Of a stretch of DNA of 64,000 nt, positions 50,736-58,480 are shown piece after piece. The position numbers were made by a program, and so were the translations under genes. The notes under the pieces are model-generated. The model was not told where the DNA came from. It did no database searches and was given only the letters and a program-made list of their open reading frames with translations. The stretch is from positions 1-64,000 of the IMG/VR virus record IMGVR_UViG_3300045789_000711; one strand, 5' to 3'. Source of the stretch: a virus. Numbering within the stretch: position 1 is the first letter of the stretch; every line of letters begins with the position of its first letter.

Positions 50736-52424
50736 ATGTCAGAAAAATATTTCGCTCGTAAATCCCAGATTGACCAAGTATCGGGCTTGGTTACTGCGGC
50801 GCTTGTTAATTCTCAAATCGACGGCAAAGGCTTTATTGCTAATGCTAATGATCGTGTTGAAGCGATTACTGATGCAGCAATGGCTAGCCCACTATTCGAG
50901 GGTATCGCTGATAACCGCGAAGCTGTGACTTTCATTGCTTCTGCTTGGGGTTCGTCTTTACAAGATTTCTGTAATACCTACGGTCACATGCCACGCGCTG
51001 ATCTATTAGCGTCTACTGGTGAGTCGTTAATGGCATTAACCAACGCACCGGAAGGTGTAAGCAAGTCAATGTTTGAAAGTGTTGGCGGTAAAGCTAACTT
51101 TTCAACTTCTGAGGGTATCGACATTCGCGCTAAGACTGCAGCGTTAATCATGCCTGTTGCTTTAGCTGCTACTACTAACGATGCTGCGACATTCGTTCAA
51201 GGTGGCCGTGATGAAGTTGAATGTTTTGAATTGTTCCGTGTAAGTAACACCTCTTTCGGTGACATCGCTAAAGGCGAAGTATTAGACGAGTTTTTCTATC
51301 AGCAATTCAGTGGTATGAAACAGTCTTATGCTTTACCAACTAAGCCTGATGCAACTAAAGAGCGTTACGTTGTTTACATCTACAACGAAGCCGCGCCTGC
51401 AGAAGACACTACCGCGTTAATCAGTGTATTGGCTAACCAAAACCCAAAGGGTTGCTCATTCGTTCCTAAATCGCTTGTTTTACGCGTTAACGGTAAGGCT
51501 GTTGCTTCTTCATTAGATAATGGCGATTTGTTCGGTCAGTTCGATTTAGGTGCTGAGTCTTATAGCGTTATGCCTGATAAGGCTACACATGATGCAACTA
51601 AGGGCCGTATTGGTTTCAAAGTAAGCCCAGCGTTACCTGCTAATGCATCAATGATCATCCAGTATGACGTGGACGTTGAGACTGGTAATGCTAATGGTGC
51701 ATTCCCTGAAATTAACCACACAATGGGTTCATTCAAGCTTAAACCGCACCAATCAATCCTATCTGCACAGCACACTATCCAGTCTTACTGGGGCATGAGC
51801 CGTGAATACGGTTTAGATCTTCGTTCTATGCAAACTGCCACTATGCGTAACGTGATGGCTTACGAGAAAGACATTCGTAACCTACGCGATATGATCGTTG
51901 CTTCTTCTGCTAACCCAACGTTGACTATCCCGTTAAAAGTGGCTGATGGCGCTTACTTCAAAGAGAAGTACGAAGAGCTACACGAACACCTATTACAGCT
52001 TTCAAACATTATGATGGTGTTAACCAAAGTGTCAGGCCTAGTCGGTCTTTACGCTGGTATTAACGCGTCTACCGTGTTCAAAGCATTAGGCGCGCCGTTC
52101 TTCGTACCTGCACCTAACTACCGTCAAGTTCCACGCGTTCACTTCTGCGGCATGTTATTTGGCAAGTGGAAAGTGTTTGAATGTCCGGTTGATCTTGACT
52201 ATGCAGGCCAAAAGCTTGGCGCTAACGATGCTATCGGTTATGCGCGCGGCGATGACTTTGCTCAAGCTGGCTTAATCGTTGGTGATGCTGTTTCTCCGAC
52301 TATGTACAAGCACAGCACTGACTCACGCATGTTTAACCGTGACACGTTATGGGAATTGTCATACGGCGATATCTCACCTCGCGGCGGTGAAAACTTCTTC
52401 CACAAGATCACTATCACCAAGTAA
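50736..52424 (+). CDS. Major capsid protein
   Basis: A 562-aa protein; size equals that of P1-type capsid proteins (about 560 aa). The N-terminal 100 residues are helical (a possible delta domain cut by the protease), the middle is strand-rich, and the end has FHKITITK. It has its own leader with a strong ribosome site and is followed by a terminator, as expected for the most abundant virion protein. Codons are markedly uniform compared with neighbours. No short signature can prove the HK97 fold. Confidence 0.65.
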   Translation: MSEKYFARKSQIDQVSGLVTAALVNSQIDGKGFIANANDRVEAITDAAMASPLFEGIADNREAVTFIASAWGSSLQDFCNTYGHMPRADLLASTGESLMALTNAPEGVSKSMFESVGGKANFSTSEGIDIRAKTAALIMPVALAATTNDAATFVQGGRDEVECFELFRVSNTSFGDIAKGEVLDEFFYQQFSGMKQSYALPTKPDATKERYVVYIYNEAAPAEDTTALISVLANQNPKGCSFVPKSLVLRVNGKAVASSLDNGDLFGQFDLGAESYSVMPDKATHDATKGRIGFKVSPALPANASMIIQYDVDVETGNANGAFPEINHTMGSFKLKPHQSILSAQHTIQSYWGMSREYGLDLRSMQTATMRNVMAYEKDIRNLRDMIVASSANPTLTIPLKVADGAYFKEKYEELHEHLLQLSNIMMVLTKVSGLVGLYAGINASTVFKALGAPFFVPAPNYRQVPRVHFCGMLFGKWKVFECPVDLDYAGQKLGANDAIGYARGDDFAQAGLIVGDAVSPTMYKHSTDSRMFNRDTLWELSYGDISPRGGENFFHKITITK

Positions 52425-52432
52425 TCACTCAC

Positions 52433-52462
52433 GCGCTAGTCCACACGGGCTAGCGCCTTTTT
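52433..52462 (+). terminator. Terminator after capsid gene
   Basis: GCGCTAG (52433-52439)/CTAGCGC (52450-52456), 10-nt loop, C then five T residues. It may lower expression of the following genes. Confidence 0.75.
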
Positions 52463-52471
52463 GGAGGTCTT

Positions 52472-52969
52472 ATGACTGATAAAAAAATCAAAATCAAAGT
52501 AGTTAATAGCTCGGGTTCAGAAGCCTTTAAAGCTGCTGGTATCGAGATCCCTCGAAGCTTTAACGATGTGTTAGAGCTGCCTTTTTACAAAGCTAACGAG
52601 CTGGTGGCCGCGTTATCAGGTATTGCTGCAGTAGAGACTTCGTTCGTTACTGATAGCTTGCAAAACGATGTGCAACAAAGCGTTGTAGATGTCGCTTTAC
52701 AAGATTTGGAAGTCGAAGTAGCAACGTTAAACCTTGCTATTGATGCAGAGCGTCAAATCAATGTTGAGCTAACAGCCAAGCTGGCAGAGCAGCAATTGTT
52801 AACCGACGGTCTAAAGGCCCAGATCGCAACACTAGAAGCGGTCAAGCCAGTAGAAGAAGAAACAACTAAGACTGCAGAAGTAGAAGCGGTTAAACCTGCA
52901 GAAGTAGAAGCGGTTAAACCTGCAGAAGTTACAGCGGCTAAAGCTTCAACTAAAAAGGACGTTAAATAA
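52472..52969 (+). CDS. Unknown protein with Ala/Val/Glu repeats
   Basis: A 165-aa protein: globular first 60 residues, coiled coil about 75-125, then repeats AEVEAVKP encoded by two 24-bp DNA repeats (about 52874-52922), and a basic end. It has GGAGGT before the ATG and shares its last base with the sheath ATG. Possibly a head or neck protein. Confidence 0.5.
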   Translation: MTDKKIKIKVVNSSGSEAFKAAGIEIPRSFNDVLELPFYKANELVAALSGIAAVETSFVTDSLQNDVQQSVVDVALQDLEVEVATLNLAIDAERQINVELTAKLAEQQLLTDGLKAQIATLEAVKPVEEETTKTAEVEAVKPAEVEAVKPAEVTAAKASTKKDVK

Positions 52970-54537
52970 TGAATATTCCAACGGGCTTAGGTCAAGCTGC
53001 TGGCGTTAGTGCTTCACCAGTCAATGCAAGCGCTACGGTTGCTGCTGGTGGTTCTGGTGGTCTATCTGTGTTTGCAGGTATGGTCATTGCCGATAAAGGC
53101 GAACCGTTCAAGTTACTACGCGTAACTAAAACCAACTGGCAATCAGTCTTAGGCCGTCCATTACGTCCAAGCGAGGGCGCTCATGCAGGCTCTTTACGTT
53201 GCGTCGAAGAAGCGTTAAATGGTGGCGACGGTTACGTTGTTCGTGTTGTGCCTAAGTCAGCTAAATACCCAGTTATTACCGTTCGCGCGGTAGACGGTGA
53301 AAGCGGCAAGAACACCACTACATCGACGGCCCTATCATTTGGTACTGCACCTATTCTAGCGGTTGATGACCTATTGGCCATTTACCCTAACGATGGTTCA
53401 GCGTCTTTACGCTCAATCTCATTAGTGGCTGTTGTAGGTAAAGCTGGCACGTTTACACTGTCAATTTTCGGCACTGATAGCGTGGGTACTGAATACTTAG
53501 AAAAGAGCTACCAAGTGTCATTCAGTCGTTCTGCGGTTGATGATGATGGTAAGCCACTATTCATCACCGACGTTCTATCTCGCGTTAGCGCAACCGTTAC
53601 TTGTATTACTACTGCTGATTTAGCACTAAGTTCAAGTATTGCAGGCGTTGATAAAACACCATTCGTGGGTGCCACCAGCGGTGTAGCAACTGAGATTGAT
53701 GCGTCAGACTGGGCTAAGGGTATTGCTGTATTAAGTAACGCCATGGTTGGTTTTACTGCGGTTGTTGGTCTTGGTATCACTGATGCGGCCGTTATCGAGC
53801 AACTTGCAGGCGTCGCGGCGGCTCGCCGTATCGATGCGTTTGCTGATGTTGCAGCGAATAACTATGCGGGTGCCGTGACTGCGGTTAAAGCGATGTCGCT
53901 TAACTATGACAACTTATGTCTTTACTTTTTCCCGTACAAGTCAAAAGACGCTCATTACAGCGTCCATGCTCATTGGGGCATTTCAGGTATTGCGTTTGCT
54001 GCTAAAGCGGCTGGCGTGGCTAAAGTCGATGGCGCTACTGGTGGTTGGCATTATTCGCCTGCAGGCGTTGAGCGCGGCATTATCGGCCGTAAAGAGCCTT
54101 TACCGTTTGATGGCTTGGATGCCCCAGACGAAGAGCTAATGTACAAGGCTCGTTTAAATAAACTGGGCTTGTCTGCTGGTGGCTTGTTGATGATCGATGA
54201 CGCTATCACTACCCGTCAAAAAGAAGATTACCTACGCTTCCAACACGTCTCTTCTGTAATGGGCGCTATCACTCGTGACTTCTATTCGCTTTCTAAGAAT
54301 ATGCAGCATGAGCCTGATGGTGTAACAGAGCGTGGCCTATTCACAGGCATGGCAAGTATTCTTGATGGCTATGTTGCTTCTGGTGCGCTTGTCGTGCCTC
54401 GTGATCCTGATGATGGCGATCAGCCTTACGTTGTAACAGTAACCCAAACAGAGTTCGACTTATGGACTGTGACTTGGGCGTGTTGCATTACTGGTACTAG
54501 TCGCCGTATTCAGGGTATCCCTGCAATTATTGGCTAA
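52969..54537 (+). CDS. Tail sheath protein
   Basis: A 522-aa protein with VEEALNGGDGYVVRVVP near residue 90, the conserved sheath pattern (G-G...Y-V-V-R-V), and a C terminus that ends CITGTSRRIQGIPAIIG, like the ARRI/IRI end of myovirus sheaths. The middle is Ala/Val/Asp-rich with strands. It contracts to drive the tube. Followed by tube and chaperone genes in order. Confidence 0.7.
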   Translation: MNIPTGLGQAAGVSASPVNASATVAAGGSGGLSVFAGMVIADKGEPFKLLRVTKTNWQSVLGRPLRPSEGAHAGSLRCVEEALNGGDGYVVRVVPKSAKYPVITVRAVDGESGKNTTTSTALSFGTAPILAVDDLLAIYPNDGSASLRSISLVAVVGKAGTFTLSIFGTDSVGTEYLEKSYQVSFSRSAVDDDGKPLFITDVLSRVSATVTCITTADLALSSSIAGVDKTPFVGATSGVATEIDASDWAKGIAVLSNAMVGFTAVVGLGITDAAVIEQLAGVAAARRIDAFADVAANNYAGAVTAVKAMSLNYDNLCLYFFPYKSKDAHYSVHAHWGISGIAFAAKAAGVAKVDGATGGWHYSPAGVERGIIGRKEPLPFDGLDAPDEELMYKARLNKLGLSAGGLLMIDDAITTRQKEDYLRFQHVSSVMGAITRDFYSLSKNMQHEPDGVTERGLFTGMASILDGYVASGALVVPRDPDDGDQPYVVTVTQTEFDLWTVTWACCITGTSRRIQGIPAIIG

Positions 54538-54541
54538 TCGC

Positions 54542-54566
54542 TGGCCCCAGATTATGTCTGGGGCCA
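54542..54566 (+). other. Perfect intercistronic hairpin
   Basis: TGGCCCCAGA/TCTGGGGCCA, 5-nt loop, without a T run; likely an mRNA processing or stability hairpin between sheath and the next gene. Confidence 0.6.
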
Positions 54567-54584
54567 CTTTCAAGTGGGTGAATT

Positions 54585-55271
54585 ATGAACTTTGAAGAGT
54601 TAGCAAAATCAGGCATGGACACGATGGCCATGTATGAAGCGGTAGGGAAAGTCGGCGCGCCAAAAGTGGCACCGAAGCCTGAACCCGTTATCCCAGCGGT
54701 AGACCAAGAGCTAGCAATGTATGAGGCAATCGAGCAGAACGCCCTTACTAACACTCGCGCCTTGGGTATGTCTGCAGTTATCGCATGGGCCACCTATGGC
54801 GAGCCAACGGCTGAGGATTTCGACGCTACCGCTCAAGGTATGTCTGATATCGACGAAGACGGCGAAGTGTCAGAGTTTGAAGAAGAGCAGTACAACGAAG
54901 TGCTTTTCTCTATGGCTCAAGCATTAATGTCTATGAACGTGAGTTCTGATGATGTTGCAGCGTTGCTAGATGGCGATGATCGTGCGGCTTCTGTTGCTTA
55001 TGTTGCGATTGCTGAAAAGGTTGAAAACAGCGACTTGTCGGAAGATGAGATTGTGGCTGAGTTTTCGGTTCAAGAAACAGTCATGACCGAAGCAAAAGTA
55101 AAGGTGATCCGTGACGGTCAGACTAAGTGGGTTAAAAAGCCACTTAAGAAGCGTCGCATGAGTGCAGCACAACGCGCAGCACTTAAGAAAGCCCGTATGA
55201 GATCAAACACTGCTGGTGCCAGAGCGAAGCGCAAGAAGTCTATGCGTAAGCGTCAAAGCGCTGGTTTATAA
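54585..55271 (+). CDS. Unknown virion-cluster protein with basic tail
   Basis: A 228-aa protein: acidic helical region (about 70-165) then a very basic Lys/Arg-rich end (about 185-228, with KPLKKRRMS and KRKKSMRKRQ). Contrast of acidic body and basic tail suggests DNA or scaffold contact. No family recognised. Confidence 0.5.
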   Translation: MNFEELAKSGMDTMAMYEAVGKVGAPKVAPKPEPVIPAVDQELAMYEAIEQNALTNTRALGMSAVIAWATYGEPTAEDFDATAQGMSDIDEDGEVSEFEEEQYNEVLFSMAQALMSMNVSSDDVAALLDGDDRAASVAYVAIAEKVENSDLSEDEIVAEFSVQETVMTEAKVKVIRDGQTKWVKKPLKKRRMSAAQRAALKKARMRSNTAGARAKRKKSMRKRQSAGL

Positions 55272-55289
55272 CAAGGGGTAGCTAATACC

Positions 55290-55874
55290 GTGATTAATGT
55301 TGGCATGACTCGGGACGACGGGATCAGTGGATTCCTTAAAGTATCAATCAACCAAGGCGGCGTTACGGTCATTGGCTACATCGGTGAGGGTGCGAGTAAG
55401 CAGCTTTCAAACTTTTGGCAAAACCCGTTTGAGGGCGACACGATAGGTCAAGCGGGTGGCGCTGGCTCTAAAGTGGCTGATTTGGCACAGGTACAAACGA
55501 GCGTAACAAGTAAAACCGTGATGAACACTGCAATCGTGTGGGAGGGGATTAGCCCACACGAACTAGTGCTACCCGTGTACTTCAAAGCTTACAAGAATGC
55601 TAAGTCAGAAGTGAACGACGCCATCATGTACTTGGAAAAGTTCTCTTCACCAGAGTTGAGTGAAAGCCTTGCAGGTGCAGGCGCAATCCCTCAATTGTGC
55701 GCTATTAACGTGGGCCGTCGCTTGATGATGCCGCGTTGCCAGATCAAGGACGTATCTAGCGAATTGGACGCACCGAAAACCAGTGATGGCTATATGACGC
55801 GTAACACTGTCCAGCTCAGTATCACGATGGACAGAATGACTAACCGTTCACAGATACAAAATCTTTATCAATAA
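55290..55874 (+). CDS. Putative tail or baseplate-tube protein
   Basis: A 194-aa protein from GTG 55290, behind AAGGGG. Strand-rich, with YIGEGASKQLSNFWQNPFEG near the N terminus and VNVGRR...MMPRCQIKDV-type strands near the C terminus, an outline like baseplate tube proteins. It stands between sheath and tube genes. Confidence 0.45.
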   Translation: MINVGMTRDDGISGFLKVSINQGGVTVIGYIGEGASKQLSNFWQNPFEGDTIGQAGGAGSKVADLAQVQTSVTSKTVMNTAIVWEGISPHELVLPVYFKAYKNAKSEVNDAIMYLEKFSSPELSESLAGAGAIPQLCAINVGRRLMMPRCQIKDVSSELDAPKTSDGYMTRNTVQLSITMDRMTNRSQIQNLYQ

Positions 55875-55904
55875 CCAATTAAGCAACCTAGTAAGGGGTT
55901 TTAT

Positions 55905-56405
55905 ATGTCAGGACACAGCAACACGAAAGGCGATACCGGCTTTTTGAAAAAACAGTACACACAGAACAAAAGCTTAGGCGAAAAGGCGATGGCTTTTGAG
56001 TTCAAGCTAACTGTTAAAGGGTACCCAAATTGGAGCGTACTTTGTCGTTCAACACAGTGGCCAGCAATGGGCCGTTCTGATGTTGAAGACTTTGGTGCTA
56101 GCGGTCTTAAGTTCGTTCAGCACGGCGCGTTAGAGAACTCAGGCGAAGTCTCTATTATGTGTGTTGAAACAATCAAAGGCGACATCATCAAAGATATGCG
56201 TGAAATCATTCGTACCAAAAAGTACGTTGATCTTGTGTTGGAATTAACGCCAGAGTCCACCAGCGGTAAAGCGGGTGAGGGTCAAACTATAGACTTGCTA
56301 GATTGTAAGTTACGTTCTGATGTTATTGAGTTTTCTACCGAAGATCAGGCCGCGTTAGTTAAACCAACTATCACTGCAATTTTCAACTACATCGATAACA
56401 TTTAA
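55905..56405 (+). CDS. Tail tube protein (first copy)
   Basis: A 166-aa protein with the strand-rich outline of gp19/Hcp-like tubes: AFEFKLTVKGYPNWSVL, then ...SSTQWPAMGRSD..., strands VSIMCVETIKG and a C-terminal strand (TITAIFNYI). Position after the sheath supports it. A second tube-like gene lies at 57004. Confidence 0.55.
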   Translation: MSGHSNTKGDTGFLKKQYTQNKSLGEKAMAFEFKLTVKGYPNWSVLCRSTQWPAMGRSDVEDFGASGLKFVQHGALENSGEVSIMCVETIKGDIIKDMREIIRTKKYVDLVLELTPESTSGKAGEGQTIDLLDCKLRSDVIEFSTEDQAALVKPTITAIFNYIDNI

Positions 56406-56423
56406 TAAGTAACAGGGGCAACA

Positions 56424-56990
56424 ATGAAGCTTTCAACAATCGTACAAACCGCAAAGGCCCGTTTTTCAGTCTTGCTTACTGATGATACACAAATAAGTGC
56501 TTACTTGGTGCAAGCGTTAACGACCTATCAAGACTTGGCGGGATGTTTGAGAACGACTGTGATTGATGCCCCAACGGTTGAGGCACTAACACTGCCTCAG
56601 TCGTTTTTAGCGCACTCTATGTGTTCTGATGTCTATGGCGACTTTGTGCCAGTGGAAGTATTGGAATTAGAGGACGGCACAACCACAATTTATATGCCTG
56701 CAGGCACTATCTATCCGGTTAAGTATGAGTTTTTAGTCAACCTTGCTTACTACGCTGCAGACTTAGAAAATCACATCCCCAATCGCATAGCAGGCATGGT
56801 CACTGATTATCTTGAATGCCTTATTGCAACGGACAATGACGACCGTATAGCCCGTATTGAGGCTGGTGGCAAAATGGATGCTTCACGCATGCCAACACGT
56901 CTTGACCGTATGGCACAAAAGACATCATTAGAAGAACAATTCAGGGCTAACCGCGCAATCGTATCAATGGCCAGTATTCACCCAATTTAG
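56424..56990 (+). CDS. Putative head-tail connector or completion protein
   Basis: A 188-aa helical acidic protein between the two tube-like genes. It lacks signals, membrane segments or metal motifs. Its placement among tail genes suggests a joining or completion factor; there is no family evidence. Confidence 0.4.
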   Translation: MKLSTIVQTAKARFSVLLTDDTQISAYLVQALTTYQDLAGCLRTTVIDAPTVEALTLPQSFLAHSMCSDVYGDFVPVEVLELEDGTTTIYMPAGTIYPVKYEFLVNLAYYAADLENHIPNRIAGMVTDYLECLIATDNDDRIARIEAGGKMDASRMPTRLDRMAQKTSLEEQFRANRAIVSMASIHPI

Positions 56991-57003
56991 GCAGTATCTA
57001 GCG

Positions 57004-57519
57004 ATGAAATTTAACGGTAAACCTTTAAAAAATCTCGCGCACAAAATGGTTACTACCCATTACCAGTTAGGCTGGCAGTGGGTTGTTGAGTTTACGGGGG
57101 CTGGTATTAGTCCCCCGTCAGACTTCGAGATTTTCGCTAAGTCAATCGAGCATGGCGGCGACACGATTGAATACGAAGAGAAGCAAATCGGCGCGAACAC
57201 AATCAACTCACCAGTACACAAGACGGCAGGCACTATCACGCTGATCATTCGTGATCATGAAGATGGCCGTTGTGAGAAGTTTTTCAAGACGCTCACTAAG
57301 CGCGTGGTTAACTCCGATGGAACGGTAAACCTACCTGCTGATTATCTCTTTCAGCTCAAGCTATATCGAGTGATGGATGATGATAGCAAGGTGTTAGATC
57401 GTGACTGGACAGTCTCAATGGCAGAGTACGGCAGCATGACTCGCTCACAAGAGCAAATCGGTGAGTTCGTTTCGTATCCGGCAGTGTTTAAAAAGTATCA
57501 AGCGTTTGAAAAGGAATAA
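57004..57519 (+). CDS. Second tail tube-like protein
   Basis: A 171-aa strand-rich protein with WQWVVEFTGAG, IEYEEKQIGANTINSPVH and LFQLKLYRVMDD, the tube subunit outline. One of the pair may be the tube and the other the baseplate initiator or a special end ring. Confidence 0.5.
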   Translation: MKFNGKPLKNLAHKMVTTHYQLGWQWVVEFTGAGISPPSDFEIFAKSIEHGGDTIEYEEKQIGANTINSPVHKTAGTITLIIRDHEDGRCEKFFKTLTKRVVNSDGTVNLPADYLFQLKLYRVMDDDSKVLDRDWTVSMAEYGSMTRSQEQIGEFVSYPAVFKKYQAFEKE

Positions 57520-57525
57520 TCATCA

Positions 57526-58335
57526 ATGTCTAACGTTCCCATTATTAAGTTACCTAGTTCTGGTAAGGCCGTTAAATTCCGTGAAGCCACGGTAGAAGAT
57601 TGCATAGCTTACTGTGATCTAAATGAAGCCTTTGATGAAGCTATGGCGACGGAATACTTAAACTCAGTGCAAGTAGGTGAGCTAAGTGATTCAAGCCTAT
57701 GGACGGCCCAAGATAGACGCCTAGCGCTATGGTGGATCTTCATTACAACTAGCACAGACACAACGATTGCTTATGAGTACCCGTGTGGCCATTGCGGTGA
57801 GCATCACACGCAGTTAGTTGACCTTGTTGATTTGGATGAAGAGGCCACCAGCTTACGTGTGAAGCCTTACATTGATGATGAAATCCAGTTTAATGATGTC
57901 ACCCGCAGAATAAGACTTCACCCGTACAACGGCTTGGCCATGATGCACATGGAGCAGCACAGTATTGACCATAGTGATCTCGAACCGGATACAACGGAAT
58001 ACCGCAAAGCTGCAGCAAGGTTAAAGCTGTTAGAAGTGGCCCATGCGTTCACCTTTACCGACGAAAAGGAAAAGGACTTCGACAAGGCGCTTGCTAAGAA
58101 GCTAGAGGCTATTTCAGTGATGAGCCGTACCAAAGAGTTCCCGTTACTTGTTGCTGCTGTGATATCAGCATTAGAGAAGCTTGAACACGGTCTTAATTGC
58201 CGTTTTGTCGATGGCCGTATCTCGATTGTGTCACCAGCAATGCCGTGTGAAACGGTAAAAGATGATAAGGGGGAAGCAATGTATTCACGATTGCTTATTC
58301 CATTTCAGTGTTCGGCTTTTATTCCGACGATATAA
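57526..58335 (+). CDS. Putative tail assembly chaperone
   Basis: A 269-aa acidic helical protein in the slot between tube and tape measure, where tail chaperones lie. Residue about 87 begins CGHCGEHH, a zinc-binding site like those of T4 gp26-type baseplate chaperones. The annotated end is TAA 58333-58335, but in the -1 frame the sequence after a G5 run (58269-58273) stays open to TGA 58347-58349, overlapping the next ATG, so a programmed frameshift is possible. Confidence 0.5.
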   Translation: MSNVPIIKLPSSGKAVKFREATVEDCIAYCDLNEAFDEAMATEYLNSVQVGELSDSSLWTAQDRRLALWWIFITTSTDTTIAYEYPCGHCGEHHTQLVDLVDLDEEATSLRVKPYIDDEIQFNDVTRRIRLHPYNGLAMMHMEQHSIDHSDLEPDTTEYRKAAARLKLLEVAHAFTFTDEKEKDFDKALAKKLEAISVMSRTKEFPLLVAAVISALEKLEHGLNCRFVDGRISIVSPAMPCETVKDDKGEAMYSRLLIPFQCSAFIPTI

Positions 58336-58348
58336 CTATCAATCGCTG

Positions 58349-58477
58349 ATGACCATTATTAAAAACTTAACGGTTTATGGTGGTCAGCCATTAGATAGCG
58401 TTGTTAAAGGCAGCATGAATATGATCGAGTTAATTAACGACGGTCTTATTGATAAGTTTAAGAAGAAAGGGCGGTAA
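58349..58477 (+). CDS. Small basic protein after chaperone, possible frameshift partner
   Basis: A 42-aa frame (ATG 58349) with a helical middle and basic end (IDKFKKKGR). It has no ribosome site of its own and overlaps a TGA in the -1 frame of the chaperone gene (TGATG), suggesting reinitiation. Its own frame is open upstream for 29 codons, so a +1/-2 shift fusion is another option. Confidence 0.45.
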   Translation: MTIIKNLTVYGGQPLDSVVKGSMNMIELINDGLIDKFKKKGR

Positions 58478-58480
58478 ATT

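Noticed and set aside
58262-58348. Upstream extension of the small gene at 58349
   Set aside because: This part overlaps the chaperone C terminus in another frame and has no ribosome site; it is discussed as a possible frameshift instead.
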